8,835 nucleotides of DNA, taken from NCBI GenBank assembly GCA_013213875.1, contig JABSSV010000366.1, positions 1-8,835 on the forward strand. Direction: 5' to 3'. Positions 1 through 6,600 of the stretch are shown in pieces (position 1 is the stretch's first letter; each line of letters begins with the position of its first letter). This stretch comes from Lysobacterales bacterium. GTDB taxonomy: Bacteria; Pseudomonadota; Gammaproteobacteria; Xanthomonadales; SZUA-36. The translations under genes were made by a program, and so were the position numbers. The notes beneath the pieces are model-generated. The model was not told the DNA's origin. It made no database searches and was given only the letters and a program-made list of their open reading frames with translations.

Positions 1-18
1 ACCAGCTTTTTGATTCCG

Positions 19-1071
19 TCATGGATTCATCTCATTAATTGTCACAGGGGCAGCCTCGGGTCGCAGACGGTAGGCCATGCGCCCCTCAGCGGGGATTAGC
101 CGGCCATCACGCTGCAAAGCATCTTCCAGAAACCGTGGCGCCGCATTGAGATTCAACTCAAAACTCAGAGTCGCGGGCCGCGCGTCGCGCACGCGCACAT
201 CGTCCACCAGACTCAGGGACTCCAGATAGGCCAATACCCGGGCAAAATCCTCACCGCTATTGAGCCCTGTGACGGACAGCACCACGCGTTGCACGCCAGC
301 GCCACCGAGGCCAATGGTATTGGCCGCAGCCACCTCATCCGCCAGGCGATTGATCCCTTCCATGAGGCCACGCTGCAAATCGCGTTCCTGCATACGCCAG
401 CCGGTAGCGGTGCTGCTGTCCTCGTAGGTCCAGCGCAAGCGCCAGTCAGGACCTTCGCGACGGGCCGTCACGATAGCCACCGCCGGCGTCTGGGTACCAA
501 GTAACTGCTCCGTGTAGCCGCCCCAAAGCAGCTGCACATCGATAGCAGCCAGCGCTGCCTCATCGAGATCCGGCCAACGTACCGGCAAGCCGCGGCGCAG
601 CGCCTCCTGTTCCAGGCGCGCATAGTCTTCGCGGTATTCCACTGGCATGAGTTTGCGCCCCAGGCCATCGTCCAAAACCAGCCAGAGCGTGACCGGCAAA
701 CGCTCCAGACGCCAGCGTGGCAAGCGCAGGTCCCGCACCAGCTGGTCAACCGCGGCCGGAAGGAAACCCGCGATCAGTTCCAGCTGCGGTTCCTGCTGCC
801 CCACAACCGGGCTTTGCCGGTATTGGAAAGCAATCATTATGTCATTGGCGCGTGCCAACGCCGCTTCGCCACGGGCATCCAGCCTGGGCTCGCGCTGTCC
901 GCTCTGCTTCACGAGCACTTCCCGCAGCGCAGCGGGTGCGGCCGCGCGGCGATCCGCCTCACTTTGACTGGCCACCGGCACCGTGCCGGCATAAAGGTCC
1001 TGCGCCAGCGCAAGCCGCGGTAGGGCCAAAAGCAGAAGCAGCGCCAGGGCTGGGTAACGGATTGGTAGCAT
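19..1071 (-). CDS. DUF2066-family secreted protein, function unknown
   Basis: This 350-residue protein of unknown function is probably periplasmic. I chose the start at 1071 because it begins directly with a clean signal peptide: a short basic n-region (MLPIRYP), a leucine/alanine-rich core at about residues 8-20, and an A-L-A cleavage site at about residues 21-23, followed by QDLYAG. Longer in-frame starts up to 1182 would overlap purM and bury this peptide. The mature N-terminus (YAGTVPVASQSEADR, then AALREVLVKQSG) matches the pattern I know for DUF2066 proteins. The C-terminal part, about residues 262-340, alternates predicted strands and helices as beta-alpha-beta-beta-alpha-beta, like a small ferredoxin-type fold (inferred by eye). 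No catalytic motif is evident. It diverges from purM; as I recall, Pseudomonas has the same pair with hda downstream of the DUF2066 gene. The family call is fairly secure; no role can be assigned. Confidence 0.8.
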   Translation of the reverse strand: MLPIRYPALALLLLLALPRLALAQDLYAGTVPVASQSEADRRAAAPAALREVLVKQSGQREPRLDARGEAALARANDIMIAFQYRQSPVVGQQEPQLELIAGFLPAAVDQLVRDLRLPRWRLERLPVTLWLVLDDGLGRKLMPVEYREDYARLEQEALRRGLPVRWPDLDEAALAAIDVQLLWGGYTEQLLGTQTPAVAIVTARREGPDWRLRWTYEDSSTATGWRMQERDLQRGLMEGINRLADEVAAANTIGLGGAGVQRVVLSVTGLNSGEDFARVLAYLESLSLVDDVRVRDARPATLSFELNLNAAPRFLEDALQRDGRLIPAEGRMAYRLRPEAAPVTINEMNP

Positions 1072-1168
1072 AGGTTTTTCGTGCGCGTTTTTCGCAAGCG
1101 CCGGTCTTCTGAGAACCGTAAATACGATACCATAGGCGCTTGCCACATTTAGCGGAAACTGAATCCCC
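1072..1168. promoter_or_regulatory. Divergent promoter region between the DUF2066 gene and purM
   Basis: This 97-nt spacer must hold the promoters for both the purMN transcript and the leftward DUF2066 gene. The AT-richest stretch (about 1117-1134, around TAAATACGATACCAT) offers weak -10-like hexamers on both strands, such as TACGAT at 1123-1128 on the plus strand. No convincing -35 partner is visible at standard spacing, so exact promoters are not assigned. The purM start at 1169 has only a weak purine-rich stretch (GCGGAAA) upstream. Confidence 0.35.
1094..1143. repeat. 9-bp inverted repeat flanking the divergent promoter core
   Basis: GCAAGCGCC at 1094-1102 is the exact reverse complement of GGCGCTTGC at 1135-1143. 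The arms are 32 bp apart, with a centre-to-centre distance of 41 bp, roughly four helical turns. They bracket the AT-richer stretch where divergent promoters would lie. This could be a pair of operator half-sites or chance in GC-rich DNA. The repeat itself is seen directly; any function is inference. Confidence 0.4.
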
Positions 1169-2221
1169 ATGGCCGATAACAAGAAGCACAGCGACGCCCT
1201 GACCTATCGCGACGCAGGCGTCGACATCGATGCTGGCAACGCTCTCGTAGACCGGATCAAACCTGCGGTCAAAACCACCTTCCGACCGGGTGTCATGACG
1301 GGTATTGGCGGATTCGGCGGCCTGTTCAAACTCGACCCGGAGCGCTACAGGGACCCGGTACTGGTGTCAGGCACGGACGGTGTGGGTACAAAACTGATGC
1401 TGGCCAGGCAGTTAAATATCCATGACACGATCGGTATCGATCTGGTCGCCATGTGTGTCAACGATATCCTTGCCTGCGGCGCCGAACCCCTGTTCTTCCT
1501 CGATTATTTCGCGACCGGCAAGCTCGAACTGGCGCAGGCCCAGCAGGTGATCGAGGGCATCGCGGAAGGGTGCCGCCAGGCCGGCTGCGCACTGATCGGC
1601 GGTGAAACAGCCGAGATGCCCGGCATGTACGGTGCCGGAGACTATGACCTGGCTGGCTTCACGGTCGGTGCCGTAGAGCAGGATCAACTGATCGACGGCG
1701 CGTACATCCGTGCGGGTCACCGTCTGCTGGGCCTGGCCTCGTCCGGTCCGCATTCCAATGGCTATTCGCTGATCAGGAAGGTATTGGACCATGCGGGCGC
1801 GGATCCGGAGCAGGCCCTGGGCGATCAGACCCTAGGGCGCGCGTTGCTGGCGCCTACGCGCATCTACGTGCAGGCCGTGCTCGCCCTGCTGGCTGAGCAC
1901 CGTATTGATGGTCTGGCTCATATTACCGGCGGTGGCATCACCGAAAATATCATTCGCGTGGTACCGGACGGGCTCGGTATTCGGGTCGATCGAAGCGCCT
2001 GGGAACTGCCGGAGGTGTTCCGCTGGCTACAGGAGGCCGGCAATATTGCCGACGCGGAAATGCTGCGCACCTTCAACTGCGGTATCGGCATGGTGTTACT
2101 GGTTCCGGCGCATAGCGCCGCGGCCGTGCAGGCCAGCGCGGCCGAACTGGGCGAAGCCTGCGTAGATCTGGGAGAGGTGATCGACATCACCGACCATACA
2201 GAACGGGTGCACTACCGGTGA
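1169..2221 (+). CDS. purM: Phosphoribosylformylglycinamidine cyclo-ligase (AIR synthetase)
   Basis: PurM is a cytoplasmic enzyme that closes the imidazole ring of FGAM, using ATP, to give AIR, the fifth step of de novo purine synthesis. The 350 residues are close to the E. coli length (345). Family landmarks are all present: YRDAGVDIDAGN at residues 13-24, the glycine-rich GIGGFGG at 45-51, the nucleotide/phosphate loop GTDGVGTK at 68-75, GIDLVAMCVND at 89-99, and GGETAEMPGMY at 144-154. The ATG at 1169 gives the usual N-terminus. The stop codon overlaps the GTG start of purN by 4 nt, so the two genes are almost certainly cotranscribed and translationally coupled. No frameshift or missing key residue is seen. 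Confidence 0.97.
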   Translation: MADNKKHSDALTYRDAGVDIDAGNALVDRIKPAVKTTFRPGVMTGIGGFGGLFKLDPERYRDPVLVSGTDGVGTKLMLARQLNIHDTIGIDLVAMCVNDILACGAEPLFFLDYFATGKLELAQAQQVIEGIAEGCRQAGCALIGGETAEMPGMYGAGDYDLAGFTVGAVEQDQLIDGAYIRAGHRLLGLASSGPHSNGYSLIRKVLDHAGADPEQALGDQTLGRALLAPTRIYVQAVLALLAEHRIDGLAHITGGGITENIIRVVPDGLGIRVDRSAWELPEVFRWLQEAGNIADAEMLRTFNCGIGMVLLVPAHSAAAVQASAAELGEACVDLGEVIDITDHTERVHYR

Positions 2222-2886
2222 CCGAACCGCTGCGGGTGGCCACGCTGATTTCTGGCAGTGGCTCCAACCTTAAAAGCCTGATCGAAGCCCAGGCAAGGGG
2301 TGCTTTGCCCCTGCAACTGGTGCAGGTAATCAGCAATCGTGCCGATGCCGGCGGGCTGGCGCATGCGGCCGCTGCTGGCATTCCTCAGGAGGTGGTTAAC
2401 GCACGCCTGGCCGGTGCCGAGGGCGAAGATGTTGCGCTGCAACGGGCGCTGGAGCGCAGCGGTGCCGAACTGATTCTTCTCAGCGGCTATATGCGCATTC
2501 TCGGCGCCGAGCTGGTCCGGGCCTTCGCCGGGCGCATGATCAATCAACACCCGTCCCTGCTGCCAAAATACAAGGGGCTACACACCTACCGGCGCGCCTT
2601 GGAGGCCGGGGATCGGGAGCATGGCGCCAGCATCCATTTTGTGACACCGGAACTGGATGATGGACCGGTCATCGCTCAGGTGCGGGTGCCGGTGCAGGCC
2701 GATGACAGCGAACAAACACTGGCAGCGCGCCTGGCGCCCCGCGAGCACGCCCTGCTACAGGCGGTCATGCGCCTATTTTGTGAACGCCGGCTGGCGCTGG
2801 AAGCCGACGGCATTGTGCTGGACGACCAGCCTCTGGAAGCGCCGCTGAATCTGCAGACAGATGGCGGCCTGCTACCATGCCACTAG
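2218..2886 (+). CDS. purN: Phosphoribosylglycinamide formyltransferase (GART)
   Basis: PurN transfers a formyl group from 10-formyl-tetrahydrofolate to GAR to make FGAR, the third step of purine synthesis, in the cytoplasm. The 222 residues start with a GTG that overlaps the purM stop (GTGA), giving an N-terminus that runs straight into the phosphate-binding loop LISGSGSN at residues 10-17. The catalytic triad known for the family is present: Asn109 and His111 in INQHPSLLPKYKGLHT, and Asp147 in PELDDGP. SGYMRIL at 89-95 is the conserved strand-loop before the active site. There is little Shine-Dalgarno signal before the GTG, consistent with coupling to purM. The C-terminus (after about residue 205) is family-variable and ends 7 nt from the convergent murA stop. 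Confidence 0.96.
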   Translation: MTEPLRVATLISGSGSNLKSLIEAQARGALPLQLVQVISNRADAGGLAHAAAAGIPQEVVNARLAGAEGEDVALQRALERSGAELILLSGYMRILGAELVRAFAGRMINQHPSLLPKYKGLHTYRRALEAGDREHGASIHFVTPELDDGPVIAQVRVPVQADDSEQTLAARLAPREHALLQAVMRLFCERRLALEADGIVLDDQPLEAPLNLQTDGGLLPCH

Positions 2887-2893
2887 GCGGGCC

Positions 2894-4186
2894 TCAGGAG
2901 TCAGTGCGCTCCGCCAGGGCTGCCTCCACCGATTCCACGCGACGTATTCTGGCGCCGAGTTGACCCAGTTTTTCTTCGATAAGCTCATAGCCCCGATCAA
3001 TGTGATAGACACGGTCAACCAGGGTCTTGCCCCGGGCGACTAGGCCCGCCAGCACGAGACCCGCTGAGGCACGCAAGTCCGTGGCCATGATCGGCGCACC
3101 GTGCAGCACGTCAACGCCGCGAATCACGGCGCTATTGCCCTTGAGACTGATATCAGCACCGAGTCGCTGCAATTCCTGCACGTGCATGAAGCGGTTCTCA
3201 AACACGGTCTCGGTAATGATGCCCGTGCCTTCGGCAATGGTGTTCATGGCCGTAAACTGAGCCTGCATGTCGGTGGGGAACGCCGGATAGGGCGAAGTGG
3301 TGATGTCCACCGCGCGCGGGCGCTGCCCCTTCATGTCCAGGGATATCCAGTCGGCACCACTGGCCAATTCGGCGCCGGTCTCACTGAGTTTGTCCAGCAC
3401 CGCGTCAAGATCATGCGGTGCCGCGTTGGTAAGCTTGATGCAACCACCGGTCATGGCCGCAGCCACCAGGAAGGTGCCGGTTTCGATACGATCGGGAAGT
3501 ACCCGGTGTTCCGCTCCCCCCAAACGCTCCACGCCCGTGATGGTCAGCACGTGGGTGCCGGCGCCCTCGATCTGCGCCCCCATGGCTTTGAGGTAATTGG
3601 CAAGATCAATGACTTCAGGCTCCTGCGCCGCGTTTTCAATGATCGTTGTACCCTTGGCCAGGGTGGCGGCCATCATCAGGTTTTCCGTCCCGGTAACGGT
3701 CACCATGTCCATAACGATGCGCGCCCCCGTGAGACGGGGGGCCTCGGCCACAATGTTGCCGTTCTGCACACTGACCTTGGCGCCCAATTGCTCCAAACCG
3801 CGCAGGTGCAGGTTCACGGGCCGTGAACCGATGGCGCAGCCGCCGGGCAGAGACACGACGGCGCGGCCATGGCGGGCCACCAGGGGCCCGAGCACAAGGA
3901 TGCTGGCGCGCATGGTCTTGACCAGTTCATAGGGCGCCTCACAGCTATGTATGCCGCGGGGATCGATCTCGATATTCATCTGCTCATCAACGGCCAGGCT
4001 GGCGCCCAGCTGTCCAAGCAGTTCCATGGTGGTGGTGACATCACGCAGGTGGGGTACGTTGCCGATGCGACTGGGCTCGTCGCCCAGAATGCTCGCTACC
4101 AGTATCGGCAGCACCGCATTCTTCGCGCCCGAGATCCAGGTTTCACCCTCCAGCGCCGTGCCGCCGGTAATTTCGATGGCAGCCAT
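2894..4186 (-). CDS. murA: UDP-N-acetylglucosamine 1-carboxyvinyltransferase
   Basis: MurA catalyses the first committed step of peptidoglycan synthesis, transferring enolpyruvate from PEP to UDP-GlcNAc in the cytoplasm. The protein has 430 residues against 419 in E. coli; most of the excess is a charged C-terminal tail. Key residues are visible: Lys22-Asn23 in SGAKNAVLPI, Cys117 in PGGCAIGSRPV (the fosfomycin-targeted cysteine, Cys115 in E. coli), and Asp306 in FPTDMQAQF (Asp305 in E. coli). Because the cysteine is present rather than aspartate, the enzyme is expected to be fosfomycin-sensitive (inference). The ATG directly abuts the ibaG stop (TAAATG on the minus strand), so the two are likely coupled. 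The ibaG-murA order is common in gammaproteobacteria. Confidence 0.97.
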   Translation of the reverse strand: MAAIEITGGTALEGETWISGAKNAVLPILVASILGDEPSRIGNVPHLRDVTTTMELLGQLGASLAVDEQMNIEIDPRGIHSCEAPYELVKTMRASILVLGPLVARHGRAVVSLPGGCAIGSRPVNLHLRGLEQLGAKVSVQNGNIVAEAPRLTGARIVMDMVTVTGTENLMMAATLAKGTTIIENAAQEPEVIDLANYLKAMGAQIEGAGTHVLTITGVERLGGAEHRVLPDRIETGTFLVAAAMTGGCIKLTNAAPHDLDAVLDKLSETGAELASGADWISLDMKGQRPRAVDITTSPYPAFPTDMQAQFTAMNTIAEGTGIITETVFENRFMHVQELQRLGADISLKGNSAVIRGVDVLHGAPIMATDLRASAGLVLAGLVARGKTLVDRVYHIDRGYELIEEKLGQLGARIRRVESVEAALAERTDS

Positions 4187-4423
4187 TTAGGTCACGGATC
4201 CAGCGTCGGGCGTTTCTGTCCGCAAGGCCAGCGCGTGGATTTCACGCCCCATGAGTTCACCGAGCGTGGCGTAAACCATGCGATGGCGCTGGAGCGTGGG
4301 CTTGCCGGCAAAGGCCGCACTGACCACCACGGCCTCGAAATGAACGCCGTCATCACCGTTCACGGTGACCTCTGCATCAGGCAAACCTTGCCGGATCATT
4401 TGCTCAATTGTCTTGCTGTCCAT
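4187..4423 (-). CDS. ibaG: BolA-family protein IbaG (YrbA-like)
   Basis: This small (78-residue) cytoplasmic protein belongs to the BolA family, whose members bind [2Fe-2S] clusters together with monothiol glutaredoxins. IbaG was named for its link to acid stress in E. coli. The N-terminal helix (about residues 4-13), the VNGDDGVHFEAVVVS strand-loop-strand with His28, the QRHRMVYATLGELM helix, and the terminal strand EIHALAL with the conserved His63 follow the BolA fold order. Lying directly upstream of murA supports IbaG over BolA itself. The GGAA about 11 nt before the ATG is a weak ribosome-binding site. It is a little shorter than E. coli IbaG (84 residues by my recollection), lacking the extra C-terminal residues. 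Confidence 0.9.
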   Translation of the reverse strand: MDSKTIEQMIRQGLPDAEVTVNGDDGVHFEAVVVSAAFAGKPTLQRHRMVYATLGELMGREIHALALRTETPDAGSVT

Positions 4424-4592
4424 AGACTAGCGTTCCATCAGATTGCGCTCAGCAGCTTCGGGCAGCCGAGCAGCGGGCGGGTAAGCAGGAGTTGGTTATT
4501 TTAATTCAATCAGACCGGTGGCAAAACACCCGGCAGCAGATCCATATTAGCGCGCAAAATCGGGCGCTTTCTGGCTCCGGGCGGGCGCAGCG
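4424..4592. promoter_or_regulatory. Divergent intergenic region between ibaG and yrbG
   Basis: This 169-nt non-coding stretch holds the start signals of two diverging operons, ibaG-murA and yrbG-kdsDC-lptCAB. It has AT-rich islands at about 4496-4511 and 4541-4560 in a GC-rich setting. For the plus strand I find only weak candidates (CATATT at 4543-4548, no good -35). I find no ORF, tRNA-like structure or clear riboswitch. In E. coli, as I recall, the mla genes lie between ibaG and yrbG; none of that coding sequence remains here. Confidence 0.5.
4498..4524 (-). promoter_or_regulatory. Candidate sigma70-type promoter for ibaG-murA
   Basis: On the minus strand, TTGCCA (4524-4519) and TAAAAT (4503-4498) each match the housekeeping -35 and -10 hexamers at five of six positions. 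The 15-bp spacer is shorter than the preferred 17, which weakens the call. Transcription would start near 4491 and leave a leader of about 68 nt before the ibaG ATG. Confidence 0.35.
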
Positions 4593-5579
4593 ATGGTAGT
4601 TGATCTAATTCAACTGATCGGCGGCTTTCTGCTGCTCGTCTGGGCCGCGGACCGGCTGGTAGCGGGCGCGTCCGCTACGGCCCGTAACCTCGGCGTTTCA
4701 CCGCTGATCATTGGGCTGGTTATCGTTGGTTTCGGCACCTCTGCGCCGGAACTGGTGGTGTCAGCGGTGGCCACCACGCGGGGCAATGCGGGCCTGGCGG
4801 TGGGTAATGCGATCGGGTCCAACATCGCCAACATGGGGCTCATACTCGGCTTCACCGCTCTGGTTTATCCGCTACGCCTGGAATCGAGCACGCTCAAGCG
4901 CGAATATCCGCTACTGCTGCTGGTCATGCTCATCACCCTGCTCATGTGTCTGAACATGCAGCTCAGCCGCCTGGAGGGCTATTTGCTGCTGCTTGCTTTG
5001 TTCGCGCTGATTGCATGGCTGATCAGGTTTGGGCTATCACGCCCGGCCAATGACCCTTTTGCCCAGGAACTGGAAGCTGAAATCCCCACGGACATGCCGA
5101 CCAAGGTGGCGGTGTTCTGGCTGGTCGTGAGCCTGATTGCCCTTCCCGCCAGCTCCCATTTTCTGGTTGAGGGTGCCATCGGCATCGCCAGCCAGCTCGG
5201 CGTCACCGACACGGTAATTGGCCTGACCGTGGTGGCTTTTGGAACCAGCCTGCCGGAGCTGGCCACGGCCATCACCAGCGCCATTCGCAAGGAAGACGAT
5301 ATTGCCATCGGCAACATCATCGGCTCCAATCTGTTCAACCTGCTAGGCGTCCTCGGCATCGCCGCGTCCATTCGACCCATTGAAATTCAGAGCATGGTGC
5401 TGGCGCGGGACTTTCCCGTTATGTTCCTGTTGACCGGCCTGGTTTTTCTGCTGGCATCCGACTTCCGCGGTCCGGGGCGCATAGGACGAGGCGCCGGTGC
5501 CCTGCTGCTACTGATTTTTATCATCTATCAGGCGGTGATCTGGATGGGGCCGGACAGTTTTGTGACGCCGGCCGCCTGA
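4593..5579 (+). CDS. yrbG: Calcium/sodium antiporter of the CaCA family (YrbG-like)
   Basis: This is an inner-membrane exchanger of 328 residues, near the E. coli YrbG length. It shows the internal duplication that defines the Ca2+:cation antiporter family. The first alpha-repeat has GFGTSAPEL at 46-54 and GNAIGSN at 71-77; the second has AFGTSLPEL at 215-223 and GNIIGSN at 240-246. Glu53 and Glu222 are the expected ion-coordinating acids. About ten hydrophobic segments are visible, with a long polar, acidic loop at 147-171 separating the halves. The ATG at 4593 starts just before the first membrane segment; the preceding ribosome-binding site is poor. It is the first gene of the Kdo/LPS-export operon, as in E. 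coli, though ion exchange has no established direct role in LPS synthesis. The transported ions here are inferred from the family. Confidence 0.92.
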   Translation: MVVDLIQLIGGFLLLVWAADRLVAGASATARNLGVSPLIIGLVIVGFGTSAPELVVSAVATTRGNAGLAVGNAIGSNIANMGLILGFTALVYPLRLESSTLKREYPLLLLVMLITLLMCLNMQLSRLEGYLLLLALFALIAWLIRFGLSRPANDPFAQELEAEIPTDMPTKVAVFWLVVSLIALPASSHFLVEGAIGIASQLGVTDTVIGLTVVAFGTSLPELATAITSAIRKEDDIAIGNIIGSNLFNLLGVLGIAASIRPIEIQSMVLARDFPVMFLLTGLVFLLASDFRGPGRIGRGAGALLLLIFIIYQAVIWMGPDSFVTPAA

Positions 5580-5613
5580 CCCATGAATGGTCCGAGACGC
5601 TAGACTGACACCT

Positions 5614-6600
5614 ATGAGCGAACACAACGATCACGAAGCCGCACTCAGCAAACTGGCGCGGGCAGTAATCGAAACGGAAGCGCGGGCCGTACAGGAACTG
5701 ACGGAGCGCATCGATGCCGGTTTCATCGCCGCCTGCGACGCTATTCTCGCCTGTCGCGGGCGGGTAGTTGTGCTCGGCGTGGGCAAGTCCGGCCATATCG
5801 GCAACAAGATAGCTGCCACGCTGGCCAGCACGGGAACGCCCGCCTTCTTCGTGCACGCAGCGGAAGCGAATCATGGCGATCTTGGCATGATTACCGCCGA
5901 GGATGTGGTGCTGGTGCTGTCCAACTCGGGCGAGACCGATGAGGTGAAACAGCTGCTACCGGTACTCAAGCGCCTGCATGTGGTACTGATCGCCATGACC
6001 GGTAATCCTGGTTCCTACCTGGCCGAATTCGCTGATATCAACCTCGATGTGCGCGTGCGCGAAGAAGCCTGCCCCCTGGGCCTGGCACCCACATCCAGCA
6101 CCACGGCAGCGCTGGTTATGGGCGACGCGCTGGCAGTCGCGCTGCTGGAGACCCGTGGCTTTACCCGCGAAGATTTCGCGCGCTCCCATCCGGCTGGCCA
6201 GTTAGGCCGGCGCCTGATTATCCGCATCAGCGATCTCATGCATACGGGCGCAGCCATGCCCTGCGTCTCGGAGACAGCCACGGTGGCGGAAGCGATCGTA
6301 GAAATCTCGGAAAAACGCCTGGGCATGACGGCCGTTCGTAACGATGCCGGCACCGTCACCGGTGTGTTCACCGATGGTGACCTGCGCCGCGCGCTCGGCG
6401 AGGCCATGGATCCCCATCAGGTTATCGTGCGCACGGTCATGACGCCCGATCCGATCAGCATTGAGCCAGACGCACTGGCGGTGGAAGCCGTGCAGTTGAT
6501 GGAGCAACGCTCCATCCAGGGCCTGCTGGTGCTGGATTCCCAGCAGCAACTGGTCGGTGTGTTGAACTTCCATGACCTGCTCCGGTCAGGGGTGGTATGA
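5614..6600 (+). CDS. kdsD: D-arabinose 5-phosphate isomerase
   Basis: KdsD converts D-ribulose 5-phosphate to D-arabinose 5-phosphate, the first step toward Kdo for LPS inner core. From the ATG at 5614 the protein is 328 residues, identical in length to E. coli KdsD, which is why I prefer it to the in-frame ATG at 5587. An N-terminal SIS sugar-isomerase domain (about 40-180) carries GKSGHIG at 57-63, NSGE at 104-107 and EEACPLGLAPTSST at 150-163. Lys58, Glu110, Glu151 and His192 align with the E. coli catalytic set (59, 111, 152, 193). Two CBS domains follow (about 205-328), including FTDGDLRR, and the protein ends in HDLLRSGVV. It begins 34 nt after yrbG and overlaps kdsC by 4 nt. Being in the LPS operon supports KdsD rather than a capsule-linked KpsF paralogue. 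Confidence 0.95.
   Translation: MSEHNDHEAALSKLARAVIETEARAVQELTERIDAGFIAACDAILACRGRVVVLGVGKSGHIGNKIAATLASTGTPAFFVHAAEANHGDLGMITAEDVVLVLSNSGETDEVKQLLPVLKRLHVVLIAMTGNPGSYLAEFADINLDVRVREEACPLGLAPTSSTTAALVMGDALAVALLETRGFTREDFARSHPAGQLGRRLIIRISDLMHTGAAMPCVSETATVAEAIVEISEKRLGMTAVRNDAGTVTGVFTDGDLRRALGEAMDPHQVIVRTVMTPDPISIEPDALAVEAVQLMEQRSIQGLLVLDSQQQLVGVLNFHDLLRSGVV

Noticed and set aside
717..1073. Plus-strand frames opposite the DUF2066 gene
   Set aside because: Pro/Ala/Arg-rich composition without domain or start signals; explained by third-position GC bias of the gene on the other strand.
1081..1102. PurR-type operator upstream of purM
   Set aside because: GCGCGTTTTTCGCAAG superficially recalls the PurR box, but the two halves do not form the ACGCAAAC/GTTTGCGT palindrome.
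1072..1182. Extended N-terminus of the DUF2066 protein starting at 1182
   Set aside because: The extra 37 residues would overlap the purM start and precede an intact signal peptide that begins exactly at the 1071 ATG.
2886..2915. Hairpin GGCGG...CCGCC as a terminator between purN and murA
   Set aside because: The arms are 5 bp with a 20-nt loop, partly inside murA coding sequence, and no T-run follows on either strand.
3101..3826. Long plus-strand frame opposite murA
   Set aside because: It lies wholly antisense to an unambiguous murA with all catalytic residues, is rich in His/Gly/Arg as GC-rich shadow frames are, and resembles no family I know.
4549..4568. Hairpin AGCGC...GCGCT upstream of yrbG as a regulatory structure
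   Set aside because: Only 5-bp arms with a 10-nt loop; expected by chance in this composition and without a T-run or known motif.
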